Shown here piece by piece: positions 1-6,608 of a stretch of 33,809 nt of DNA (the stretch's first letter is position 1; each line of letters starts with the position of its first letter). The stretch spans positions 1-33,809 of the forward strand of contig JAFSVO010000074.1 of assembly GCA_017444965.1 (NCBI GenBank). The letters are read 5' to 3'. The notes beneath the pieces are model-generated. The model saw only the letters and a program-made list of their open reading frames with translations, did no database searches and was not told the origin of the DNA. Source of the DNA: Clostridia bacterium. GTDB taxonomy: Bacteria; Bacillota; Clostridia; Oscillospirales; Butyricicoccaceae. Made by a program: the position numbers and the translations under genes.

Positions 1-399
1 GCCGTCAAATCCGTCCGCCTCTATCCAGTCGCCCGTTTTGAAGGGGCGCGTCGTCATAAGAAAGATGCCGCCCGCGACGTTCGACACAAGGTCCTGCAAG
101 GCAAGGGAAACGGCGAGGCCCAGCGTGCCTAAAAGGGTAACGAGCGACGCGGTCGGGATAGAGAGCATATCTGCGCAGATAAGCACCGTTATCACGGCGC
201 CGAGCACCCGCACCACGGTCAGGATAAAGCCCTGAATGCTCCTGTCGAGCTTGTTCGATTTTTTCAGAAGCTTGCCTATAAGGATGGTAAGATATTTTAT
301 GATTATGTTGCCGACGATGAAAATGATAAGCGCGCCTATAAAGGTCGTTATTGATTTTGAGGTAAAGTCGGAAAGATGTTCTTTTAAGCTTTCAAACAT
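1..399 (-). CDS. mscS: MscS-family small-conductance mechanosensitive channel, 3'-truncated
   Basis: The minus strand encodes 133 residues from an ATG at 399-397 and runs off the left edge, so the C-terminal part is missing. The start is set by a strong AGGAGG site a few bases upstream (revcomp of 406-411). The protein begins with a short amphipathic stretch, then hydrophobic segments at about residues 18-38 and 60-82. A Gly/Ala-rich pore-type helix follows (LGLAVSLALQDLVSNVAGG, about residues 92-110), then TTRPFKTGDWIE, which marks the start of the MscS beta domain. This order is typical of the MscS family, whose members open under membrane tension to release solutes during hypo-osmotic shock. 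It is divergent from the yfbR-like gene and appears to be transcribed alone. I am confident of the family but not of the subtype. Confidence 0.9.
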   Translation of the reverse strand, partial: MFESLKEHLSDFTSKSITTFIGALIIFIVGNIIIKYLTILIGKLLKKSNKLDRSIQGFILTVVRVLGAVITVLICADMLSIPTASLVTLLGTLGLAVSLALQDLVSNVAGGIFLMTTRPFKTGDWIEADGFDG

Positions 400-463
400 A
401 GTTGTCCTCCTGGCAAAAAACGTTATATTGAACTATTCTATATAATAACACAATATACGGTAT

Positions 464-492
464 TTGTAAATCGGGAAATCGTCTGTTATAAT
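464..492 (+). promoter_or_regulatory. Probable sigma-A promoter of the yfbR-like gene
   Basis: A TTGTAA -35 (464-469) and a TATAAT -10 (487-492) are separated by exactly 17 bp. A second TATAAT follows immediately (493-498). The start codon is at 531. The 400-530 gap is AT-rich and also separates this gene from the divergent MscS gene, for which I could not pick a convincing promoter. Confidence 0.65.
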
Positions 493-530
493 TATAATAA
501 CGCCGCAGTCCGGCGAAGGGAGGAGAACGC

Positions 531-1118
531 ATGCGCAAAAACGGGTTTTTCGCCATGATACACAGGGCGAGGCATATAAAAAGATGGGGGCTTATGCGCA
601 ATTCCGAGTATGAAAACTTGAGCGAGCATTCGTTTGATACCGCCGTGATAGCTCACGCTCTGGCGGAGATAGGGAACGCATATTTCGGAAAGGACCTGCC
701 GTCGGACAGGATAGCCGCCGCCGCGCTTTTCCACGACGCGCACGAGATAATGACAGGCGACCTGCCGACCCCCGTGAAATATAAGGACAAAGAGATAATA
801 AAGGCGTACAAAAAGATAGAGGACGCCGCGGGGAAAAGCCTGCTTTCGTCCCTGCCGCCCGAACTGCGGGAAAGGTACGCGAGCCTTATCGATATGCAGG
901 AAAAGGAGCCCGGGCTTTACAGGTACGTTAAAGCCGCCGACAAGATAAGCGCCTATATAAAATGCGTCGAGGAAAAAAGGATGGGGAACGAAGAGTTTTC
1001 GGTCGCGGCGGAGCAGATCCGCGCGCAGATAACCGCCCTTTCGCTCCCCGAGGCGGACAGATTTATGAAAGAATTCGCCGAAAGCTTCGGGCTTTCGCTT
1101 GACGAGCTTCAAAAATAA
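531..1118 (+). CDS. yfbR: HD-domain 5'-deoxynucleotidase, YfbR family
   Basis: This 195-residue protein aligns from memory nearly end to end with E. coli YfbR, a metal-dependent 5'-nucleotidase for deoxyribonucleoside monophosphates used in dNTP balance and thymidylate salvage. The HD-superfamily residues are visible: R18-W19, H33 in SEHS, H68-D69 in the FHDAHE segment, E72, D77 in GDLPTPVKY, and D137. These fall at the same numbers as the known E. coli active-site residues, which supports this start and the substrate class. A GGGAGGAG ribosome site precedes the ATG. The gene has its own promoter. Its stop is only 4 nt before the -35 of the liv leader promoter, and no clear terminator separates the two. 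Confidence 0.92.
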   Translation: MRKNGFFAMIHRARHIKRWGLMRNSEYENLSEHSFDTAVIAHALAEIGNAYFGKDLPSDRIAAAALFHDAHEIMTGDLPTPVKYKDKEIIKAYKKIEDAAGKSLLSSLPPELRERYASLIDMQEKEPGLYRYVKAADKISAYIKCVEEKRMGNEEFSVAAEQIRAQITALSLPEADRFMKEFAESFGLSLDELQK

Positions 1119-1122
1119 AGGG

Positions 1123-1151
1123 TTGACAAGTTTACAATTTAGTAATAAAAT
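1123..1151 (+). promoter_or_regulatory. Promoter of the liv leader and operon
   Basis: A consensus TTGACA (1123-1128) and a TAAAAT -10 (1146-1151) have a 17-bp spacer, placing the start of transcription near 1158. It lies just after the yfbR stop codon and about 290 nt upstream of livJ. No other promoter of comparable quality lies between 1151 and 1448. The TATTAT at 1425-1430 sits almost on the livJ ribosome site and would start transcripts too late to include it. The operon is therefore probably transcribed through the leader described next. Confidence 0.75.
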
Positions 1152-1182
1152 AAACACGTAATTTTTTTAAGGAGCGTTTTTT

Positions 1183-1371
1183 GTGAAAAAATCGTTTAAA
1201 AACGATATATTTACGTGTGCCATGCCGGCAGACGCTTCCTTTTATGCGTATGATATTATATTAAAAACGGACGCCCCCGGGGTGTCCGTTTCCGTTATAT
1301 CCTCCCTTGATTTACGCCTTAAAGGGCTGTTGATCGGCGGGGGGCGCCAAAGACCGGGGGTCGCGCGATAA
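1183..1371 (+). CDS. Putative Val/Leu/Ile-rich leader peptide of the liv operon
   Basis: A GTG-started ORF of 62 codons has an AAGGAG site (1169-1174) 8 nt upstream, so it looks translatable. I recognise no protein family. Its branched-chain content is striking. I25-I26-L27 (ATT ATA TTA) are consecutive, and residues 34-51 (VSVSVISSLDLRLKGLLI) contain ten Val, Ile or Leu in eighteen positions. The Ile-Ile-Leu codons (1255-1263) lie directly before a hairpin (1265-1291), and the stop codon is 13 nt before an intrinsic terminator that precedes livJ. That is the geometry expected of an attenuation leader peptide sensing branched-chain aminoacyl-tRNA. It could instead be a non-functional ORF in a structured 5' UTR. 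With this ORF removed, 1119-1447 holds only the promoter, hairpins and terminator listed separately. Confidence 0.5.
   Translation: MKKSFKNDIFTCAMPADASFYAYDIILKTDAPGVSVSVISSLDLRLKGLLIGGGRQRPGVAR
1265..1291 (+). promoter_or_regulatory. Leader hairpin, possible attenuator pause stem
   Basis: AAACGGAC at 1265-1272 pairs with GTCCGTTT at 1284-1291, and the stem extends inward through C/G pairs. The segment CCGTTTCCG (1286-1294) can alternatively pair with CGGAAA (1392-1397) and CGG (1401-1403) of the downstream terminator, skipping ACA, so the two structures could be mutually exclusive. On the plus strand only TTT-CCG-TT follows, so it is a poor terminator itself. It might still be a weak terminator for yfbR, and the A-tract on its left makes it terminator-like on the minus strand. 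Confidence 0.5.
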
Positions 1372-1384
1372 AGTAATGCAAATG

Positions 1385-1416
1385 GCGGCTCCGGAAAACA
1401 CGGAGCCGCGTTTTTG
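1385..1416 (+). terminator. Intrinsic terminator in the liv leader, just upstream of livJ
   Basis: GCGGCTCCG (1385-1393) pairs perfectly with CGGAGCCGC (1401-1409) around a 7-nt loop, followed by GTTTTTG. The livJ ribosome site (AAGGAG) starts about 20 nt further on. A strong terminator between the only good promoter and the first structural gene implies conditional read-through. Confidence 0.85.
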
Positions 1417-1447
1417 TAAAAAACTATTATAAAAGGAGATAGTAAAC

Positions 1448-2635
1448 ATGAAGAAGATCTTAGCGCTTATGCTCGTAGCGATGTTAGCTCTTACGCTCGT
1501 CGCCTGCGGCGAAAAGACGCCTGCCGAAACGACGGCTCCTGCCGACGACGGCGCCGGCGAAGAAACCGCGCAGAACCTTACCTTTAAGCTCGGCGGCACG
1601 GGCCCGCTCACCGGCGGCGCGGCCATCTACGGCCTCGCGGTCAAGAACGCGGCTGAAATAGCCGTTGAAGAGATCAACGCCATGGACGGCGTCCACTTCG
1701 AGCTTCAGTATCAGGACGACGCGCACGACGCCGAAAAGGCCGTCAACGCCTACAACGCCCTTAAGGACTGGGGCATGCAGATCTCGATGGGCTCGGTCAC
1801 CTCTACGCCCTGCGTAGCGACCGCTGCCGAGACCTATGCCGACCGCATCTTCGCGATCACCCCGTCCGGCTCCTCCACCGCTGTTCTTGAAGGCAACGAC
1901 AACCAGTTCCAGATGTGCTTCACCGATCCTAACCAGGGCTCGGCTTCCGCGCAGTACATCCATGACAAGGGCCTTGCCTCTAAGGTAGCGGTCATCTGGA
2001 AGAACGACGACGTTTATTCCAAGGGCATTTACGACACCTTTATGGCGGCGGCTCCCGGCCTCGGCCTTGAGATCGTAAGCGACACCACCTTCCAGGACGG
2101 CAACGACACCAACTTCTCCGTCCAGATAGCCGACGCTCAGAGCAAGGGCGCCGAGCTCGTATTCCTCCCCATGTACTACACCCCCGCCTCCCTCATCTTC
2201 GCTCAGGCGAAGGCGGTAGGCTATGAGCCGAAGTGGTTCGGCGTTGACGGTATGTACGGCATCCTTACCCTCGAAGGCTTTGACACCTCCCTTGCCGAAG
2301 GCGTCATCCTCCTTACCCCCTTCAACGCTGACTCCGAAGACGCGCGCACTCAGGCGTTCGTCGCCAAGTATCAGGAAAAGTTCGGCGAGATACCCAACCA
2401 GTTCGCCGCCGACGCTTATGACTGCGTCTACGCTTACAAGCAGGCCCTCGAGGATTCCGGCTGCACCGCCGATATGTCCCGTGAAGAGATCTGCGCCAAG
2501 ATGATAGAGCAGTTCACCACCATGACCTTCGACGGACTTACCGGCGACGGCATGACCTGGGACGCCACCGGCGCCGTTACCAAGAGCCCGAAGGGCATGG
2601 TCATCCAGAACGGCGCGTACGTCGGCCTTGACTGA
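1448..2635 (+). CDS. livJ: Branched-chain amino-acid ABC transporter substrate-binding lipoprotein
   Basis: The 395-residue protein starts with a lipoprotein signal peptide: KK, a hydrophobic core, and the lipobox LVAC with Cys20. A Thr/Ala/Glu-rich linker leads to a periplasmic-binding-protein type I fold of the Leu/Ile/Val-binding class (Peripla_BP_6). Typical signs are FKLGGTGPLTGGAAIYG near the start of the mature domain and the LVFLPMYYTPASLIFAQAKAVG segment between the lobes. It would be anchored to the outer face of the membrane and deliver amino acids to LivHM. The AAGGAG site is at a good distance. Codon choice is strongly C-ending, as expected for a highly expressed gene. It is the first gene of the liv operon. 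Family is sure; the exact ligand (Leu/Ile/Val or a related amino acid) is inferred from the neighbours. Confidence 0.93.
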   Translation: MKKILALMLVAMLALTLVACGEKTPAETTAPADDGAGEETAQNLTFKLGGTGPLTGGAAIYGLAVKNAAEIAVEEINAMDGVHFELQYQDDAHDAEKAVNAYNALKDWGMQISMGSVTSTPCVATAAETYADRIFAITPSGSSTAVLEGNDNQFQMCFTDPNQGSASAQYIHDKGLASKVAVIWKNDDVYSKGIYDTFMAAAPGLGLEIVSDTTFQDGNDTNFSVQIADAQSKGAELVFLPMYYTPASLIFAQAKAVGYEPKWFGVDGMYGILTLEGFDTSLAEGVILLTPFNADSEDARTQAFVAKYQEKFGEIPNQFAADAYDCVYAYKQALEDSGCTADMSREEICAKMIEQFTTMTFDGLTGDGMTWDATGAVTKSPKGMVIQNGAYVGLD

Positions 2636-2658
2636 TAAAAAGAATTAACGCTGCTTTA

Positions 2659-2687
2659 CGCGGGGACGGGCTTGCCCGTCCCCCGCG
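2659..2687 (+). other. Stable GC-rich hairpin between livJ and livH
   Basis: CGCGGGGACGGG (2659-2670) pairs with CCCGTCCCCCGCG (2675-2687) around a CTTG loop with one bulged C. No T-run follows, so it is not a simple intrinsic terminator. Its place just after the binding-protein gene suggests a processing or mRNA-stability element that lets livJ mRNA outlast the rest of the transcript. Confidence 0.7.
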
Positions 2688-2705
2688 AAAGCGGATAAGC
2701 GCGTG

Positions 2706-2743
2706 TCGGAAAAATGCCCGCTTTTCTGCGGACGTTGTTCCGA
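2706..2743 (+). other. Second nested stem-loop in the livJ-livH gap
   Basis: TCGGAA (2706-2711) pairs with TTCCGA (2738-2743), enclosing CCGC (2718-2721) that pairs with GCGG (2728-2731). It follows the first hairpin directly and is not followed by a U-tract. Its role is unknown. Nothing else is visible in the 166-nt gap apart from the livH ribosome site. Confidence 0.45.
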
Positions 2744-2801
2744 TGCGCGTTTACTCGCATTACGGAAAACAGAAATACGGCGTTTTTAAGGAGATAGGAT
2801 C

Positions 2802-3707
2802 ATGAGCTTGCTCGACTCTATTATCAACGGGATAAGTCTCGGAAGCATTTACGCTATAATAGCTTTGGGTTATACGATGGTGTACGGCATCGCGAAAATG
2901 CTCAACTTCGCGCACGGCGACGTTATAATGGTCGGCGCGTACGTCTGCTTTTTCGCGGCGACCCGTTTCGGCTTAAACCCGCTTGTGAGCGTGCTTATAG
3001 CGATGGTCGTGTGTACGCTTCTGGGCATCACCATTGAAAAACTCGCTTACGCGCCTCTGCGCTCCGCGCCGAGCCTCGCCGTTTTGATCACGGCTATCGG
3101 CGTAAGCTATTTTCTGCAGAACTTAGCGCTTCTTTTATGGTCGCCCAATCCGAAAGTTTTCCCCAACTTCTTTAAGAAAATTGCCGACGACGGCTCCGAG
3201 CTTACCGGCATAAATCTTTTCGGCGGGTCGCTCCGCATATCCTACGTTACGCTCGTTACGATACTCGTCTGCGTCGTCATAATGGTCGCGCTTACCGTTT
3301 TTATCAACAACGGAAAGCTTGGCAAGGCGATGCGCGCCTGCTCTGAGGATAAGGATACGGCGCGGCTCATGGGAATAAACGTGAACACGACTATTTCGGT
3401 GACCTTCGCTATAGGCTCGGGGCTTGCCGCGATAGCCGGCGTTCTGCTCTGCTCGGCTTATCCGACGCTTGTTCCGACGACCGGTTCGATGCCCGGCATA
3501 AAGGCGTTCACGGCGGCGGTCTTCGGCGGCATCGGCTCGGTGCCCGGCGCGCTTTTGGGCGGACTTACGCTCGGCGTTATAGAGATACTCGCCAAGGCGT
3601 ATATATCGACTCAGCTTTCAGACGCGGTCGTGTTCGCCGTGCTTATAATCGTTCTTCTTGTCAAGCCGTCGGGGCTTTTGGGCAGGAAGATAAACGAAAA
3701 GGTTTAA
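2802..3707 (+). CDS. livH: Branched-chain amino-acid ABC transporter permease LivH
   Basis: This 301-residue integral membrane protein is of the BPD_transp_2 family, with about eight hydrophobic segments. It opens in the LivH style (GISLGSIYAIIALGYTMVYGI), followed by LNFAHGDVIMVGAY. The cytoplasmic loop that contacts the ATPase is visible around residues 178-200 (GKAMRACSEDKDTARLMGIN). It ends with AVFGGIGSVPGALLGG and a short charged tail. It forms the membrane channel together with LivM. The start follows an AAGGAG site. It lies 166 nt after livJ and 12 nt before livM in the same operon. Length and motifs are normal for the family. Confidence 0.95.
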   Translation: MSLLDSIINGISLGSIYAIIALGYTMVYGIAKMLNFAHGDVIMVGAYVCFFAATRFGLNPLVSVLIAMVVCTLLGITIEKLAYAPLRSAPSLAVLITAIGVSYFLQNLALLLWSPNPKVFPNFFKKIADDGSELTGINLFGGSLRISYVTLVTILVCVVIMVALTVFINNGKLGKAMRACSEDKDTARLMGINVNTTISVTFAIGSGLAAIAGVLLCSAYPTLVPTTGSMPGIKAFTAAVFGGIGSVPGALLGGLTLGVIEILAKAYISTQLSDAVVFAVLIIVLLVKPSGLLGRKINEKV

Positions 3708-3719
3708 GGAGGTGCCGGC

Positions 3720-4775
3720 GTGAAGAAACTCGGTATTTCCAAGGCCTCACAAAAAGCGTTCACGACATACGGCGTCGTCATAGCGGCGTTTGCCGTTATG
3801 CAGATAGTCGGCGCGACCGGGAATATGTCCTCAATGTTAAAGGGCATGCTCGTGCCTATCTGCGCTTACGTCGTTATGGCGGTGTCGCTTAACCTTACCG
3901 TCGGCGTACTGGGCGAGCTTTCGCTCGGGCACGCGGGGTTTATGAGCGTCGGCGCCTTTATGGGCGTTACCGCGGCGTCCGCGCTTCGCGACTCCGGTCT
4001 TTCCGCGGGACTGCGCCTCGCGATAGCGATGGTTGTAGGCGCCCTGTTCGCGGGCATCGTCGGCTTCCTCGTCGGCATACCCGTCCTGCGCTTGAACGGC
4101 GACTACCTCGCGATAGTGACTCTCGCCTTCGGCGAGATAATCAAGAGCATTTTCAACAATATGTATCTCGGCTTTGACAAAAAGGGTTTCCATATAAGCC
4201 TTTTGACCGACAAAGTCAGCGCCGGGCTCGGCGAGGGCGGCAAGCTTATAATCGGCGGGCCTATGGGAATAGGCGGCATACAAAAAATAGCCACCTTTAC
4301 GGCGGGCTTCATTCTTATAATGATTTGCCTCGTCGTTATCTTCAACCTTGTCAACAGCCGCGCCGGCCGCGCCATCATGGCGATACGCGACAACAGGATA
4401 GCCGCCGAGAGCGTCGGCATACCCGTTACGAAATATAAAATGATGGCGTTCGTCACGTCCGCCGCGATGGCGGGCTCCGCGGGCGCTCTGTTCGCGCTCA
4501 ATTTCTCGACGATAGTCGCGAACAAGTTTGATTTCAACACGTCGATACTCGTTCTGGTATTCGTGGTCTTAGGCGGCCTCGGCAATATGCTCGGCTCGAT
4601 AATCGCCGCGACGGCGCTCGTTATCCTGCCCGAGGTGCTGCGCCAGTTCAGAGATTACCGCATGCTCGTTTACGCAATAGTGCTTATCCTCGTAATGCTG
4701 ATACGGAACAATCCCGCGATAAAGAACTTTACCGGGCGGTTCCGCACAGGTAAGAAAGGGGGCGCCGAGAAATGA
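3720..4775 (+). CDS. livM: Branched-chain amino-acid ABC transporter permease LivM
   Basis: The 351-residue membrane protein starts at a GTG preceded by AAGGAGGTG. It has multiple hydrophobic helices, the family segment LSLGHAGFMSVGAF near residue 66, and the ATPase-contacting loop RAIMAIRDNRIAAESVGIP around residues 217-235. It pairs with LivH to form the translocation pore. An N-terminal hydrophobic segment of about 20 residues and a basic C-terminus (RFRTGKKGG) are normal for the family. The last four bases overlap the livG start (ATGA), indicating translational coupling. Confidence 0.95.
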   Translation: MKKLGISKASQKAFTTYGVVIAAFAVMQIVGATGNMSSMLKGMLVPICAYVVMAVSLNLTVGVLGELSLGHAGFMSVGAFMGVTAASALRDSGLSAGLRLAIAMVVGALFAGIVGFLVGIPVLRLNGDYLAIVTLAFGEIIKSIFNNMYLGFDKKGFHISLLTDKVSAGLGEGGKLIIGGPMGIGGIQKIATFTAGFILIMICLVVIFNLVNSRAGRAIMAIRDNRIAAESVGIPVTKYKMMAFVTSAAMAGSAGALFALNFSTIVANKFDFNTSILVLVFVVLGGLGNMLGSIIAATALVILPEVLRQFRDYRMLVYAIVLILVMLIRNNPAIKNFTGRFRTGKKGGAEK

Positions 4776-5623
4776 GCTATAAAAAACGTCCCGAAACCAA
4801 GATGGTGCCGGTCGATTCGCACGCCATAGTCCCCGAGCGCGACGCCGATAAAAGCCCGATACTCGAATGCCATCATTTAGGCATCGATTTCGGCGGTCTT
4901 TCCGCCGTCAGCGACTTCAACCTTATGATAGGCCGCACCGAGATAGCGGGGCTTATAGGCCCCAACGGCGCGGGCAAAACGACCGTTTTCAACCTGCTTA
5001 CGAAGGTCTATCAGCCGACCCGCGGCTCGATACTTTTAGACGGCAACGACACGTCGAAGATGACGACGGCGCAGATAAACCGCGCCGGTATAGCCCGTAC
5101 CTTCCAGAATATCCGTCTTTTCTCCAACCATTCGGTCGAAGACAACGTAAAGCTCGGGCTTCACAATCAGATAAAATACGGTATGTTCGGCGGCGTTCTG
5201 CGTCTGCCCCATTACTGGAAGGAAGAAAAGCAGGCGCATGAGCGCGCGCTTGAGCTTTTGTCGATATTCGACATGGCGGGTCTTGCCGACGTACAGGCGG
5301 GCTCTCTTCCATACGGCGCGCAGCGCAGGCTTGAGATAGTCCGCGCTTTGGCGACAAATCCGTCCCTTCTGCTTTTAGACGAGCCCGCCGCGGGCATGAA
5401 CCCGGTCGAAACGGGCGAGCTTATGGACAATATTATAAAAATAAGAGATACCTTTAACATAGCGGTACTGCTCATAGAACACGATATGAGCCTCGTTATG
5501 GGCATTTGCGAAGGCATTTGCGTACTTAACTTCGGCAAGATAATCGCAAAGGGCACTCCCGAGGAGATAAAGAACAACCCCGCCGTTATAGAAGCCTATC
5601 TCGGCAAAAAGGAGGATAACTGA
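4772..5623 (+). CDS. livG: Branched-chain amino-acid ABC transporter ATP-binding protein LivG
   Basis: This 283-residue ABC ATPase has Walker A GPNGAGKTT at residues 63-71, a Q-loop in FQNIRLF, a divergent signature LPYGAQRRLE in place of LSYGxQR, Walker B LLLLDEPAAGMNP, and the switch His in LLIEHDM. The BCA_ABC_TP_C-type tail (GTPEEIKNNPAVIEAYLG) is typical of LivG. Unusually, about 30 charged residues precede the ABC domain, which itself starts near LECHHLGIDFGG. The start overlaps livM (ATGA) and the stop overlaps livF (TGATG). An in-frame later start is possible, but the ATGA overlap favours the one given. Confidence 0.94.
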   Translation: MSYKKRPETKMVPVDSHAIVPERDADKSPILECHHLGIDFGGLSAVSDFNLMIGRTEIAGLIGPNGAGKTTVFNLLTKVYQPTRGSILLDGNDTSKMTTAQINRAGIARTFQNIRLFSNHSVEDNVKLGLHNQIKYGMFGGVLRLPHYWKEEKQAHERALELLSIFDMAGLADVQAGSLPYGAQRRLEIVRALATNPSLLLLDEPAAGMNPVETGELMDNIIKIRDTFNIAVLLIEHDMSLVMGICEGICVLNFGKIIAKGTPEEIKNNPAVIEAYLGKKEDN

Positions 5624-6330
5624 TGGCTCTTCTGGAAGTCAACTACATTAACGTCTATTACGGCGCCATCCACGCGATAAAGGGCATATCCTTCTACGTC
5701 AACGAGGGCGAGATAGTCACGCTTATAGGCGCGAACGGCGCGGGCAAATCGACTACGCTTAAAACTATTTCGGGCATAATGCACCCGGCGACCGGCAATA
5801 TAGTGTTCGACGGCAAGGACCTTCACGGCGTGCCGGCGCACAAGATAGTTTCGATGGGCCTTGCGCAGGTGCCCGAGGGCAGGCGCGTATTCCTCAATAT
5901 GACGGTCGAGGAAAATCTCGAGATGGGCGCCTACACTCAGCCGAACGGCACGATCTCTTCTTCTTTGGAAGACGTATACGAAAGGTTCCCGCGCCTTAAA
6001 GAGCGCCGCCGTCAGATAGCCGGCACCCTTTCGGGCGGCGAACAGCAGATGCTCGCCATGGGCAGGGCGCTTATGTCCCGCCCCAAGCTGATGATGCTCG
6101 ACGAGCCGTCGATGGGTCTCGCGCCTATCCTCGTTCAGCAGATATTCGACATAATTAAAGAGCTGCACGCTTCGGGAAGCACTATACTTTTAGTCGAGCA
6201 GAACGCGCAGAAGGCGCTGTCTATCGCCGACAGGGGCTACGTTCTGGAAACAGGCAATATAGTCACCACCGGCACGGGGCAGGAACTTCTTAATTCCGAC
6301 TCGATAAAGAAAGCGTATCTCGGCGGTTGA
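5623..6330 (+). CDS. livF: Branched-chain amino-acid ABC transporter ATP-binding protein LivF
   Basis: The 235-residue ATPase is of standard LivF length. It shows Walker A GANGAGKST near residues 36-44, the Q-loop region QVPEGRRVFLNMTVEENL characteristic of LivF, signature LSGGEQQMLAMGRAL, Walker B LMMLDEPSMGLAP, and the switch His replaced by Gln in LLVEQN, as is usual in this subfamily. Its ATG shares its A with the livG stop, and GGAGG lies just upstream. It is the last gene of the operon and ends 18 nt before a strong bidirectional terminator. Confidence 0.95.
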   Translation: MALLEVNYINVYYGAIHAIKGISFYVNEGEIVTLIGANGAGKSTTLKTISGIMHPATGNIVFDGKDLHGVPAHKIVSMGLAQVPEGRRVFLNMTVEENLEMGAYTQPNGTISSSLEDVYERFPRLKERRRQIAGTLSGGEQQMLAMGRALMSRPKLMMLDEPSMGLAPILVQQIFDIIKELHASGSTILLVEQNAQKALSIADRGYVLETGNIVTTGTGQELLNSDSIKKAYLGG

Positions 6331-6348
6331 TAGGAATAATAAAAAACA

Positions 6349-6379
6349 GGTCCGACCTTTTTCAAAGGTCGGATCTTTT
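6349..6379. terminator. Bidirectional terminator between livF and ynzC
   Basis: GGTCCGACCTTT (6349-6360) pairs with AAAGGTCGGATC (6364-6375), with one G-T pair. TTTTAT follows on the plus strand. On the minus strand the stem is followed by a GTTTTTTATTATT tail (6336-6348). It sits between converging operons and should stop both. Confidence 0.9.
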
Positions 6380-6392
6380 ATAATCTGTGTTT

Positions 6393-6605
6393 TTATTGTT
6401 TACCGTCTTTCTTTTTAAGCCATTCGTGGGTGCCGTCGGGGCGGATTATCACCGTGTTGTCAAGCTGACCTATCAGGCTTTGCTTCATCGCGTCTATATA
6501 TTCGCGCCGCAGGGCGGCGCGCTCGCGCGCCTCTTCCTCTGTCAGCGCGCGCTCTTTTGCTATACGCGTAAGCTCCGATATCCTGTCTATCTTTTTCTGT
6601 TCCAT
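6393..6605 (-). CDS. ynzC: DUF896 (YnzC-type) small protein
   Basis: This 70-residue, charged, mostly helical protein matches the DUF896 pattern. An N-terminal helical hairpin (KIDRISELTRIAKE then LTEEEARERAALRREYI) is followed by a conserved tail VIIRPDGTHEW. B. subtilis YnzC is a relative of similar size and unknown function; links to the SOS operon are known for the relative YneJ/YnzC neighbourhood only. It is the last gene of the 14-gene run, starting 3 nt after the tldE stop with no clear ribosome site of its own, so it is probably translated by coupling. Family is clear, function is not. Confidence 0.88.
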   Translation of the reverse strand: MEQKKIDRISELTRIAKERALTEEEARERAALRREYIDAMKQSLIGQLDNTVIIRPDGTHEWLKKKDGKQ

Positions 6606-6608
6606 AAT

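Noticed and set aside
1119-1447. T-box or other known amino-acid riboswitch in the liv leader
   Set aside because: I looked for the conserved AGGGTGG-ACCGCG T-box segment before the terminator and did not find it; the architecture fits a leader peptide better.
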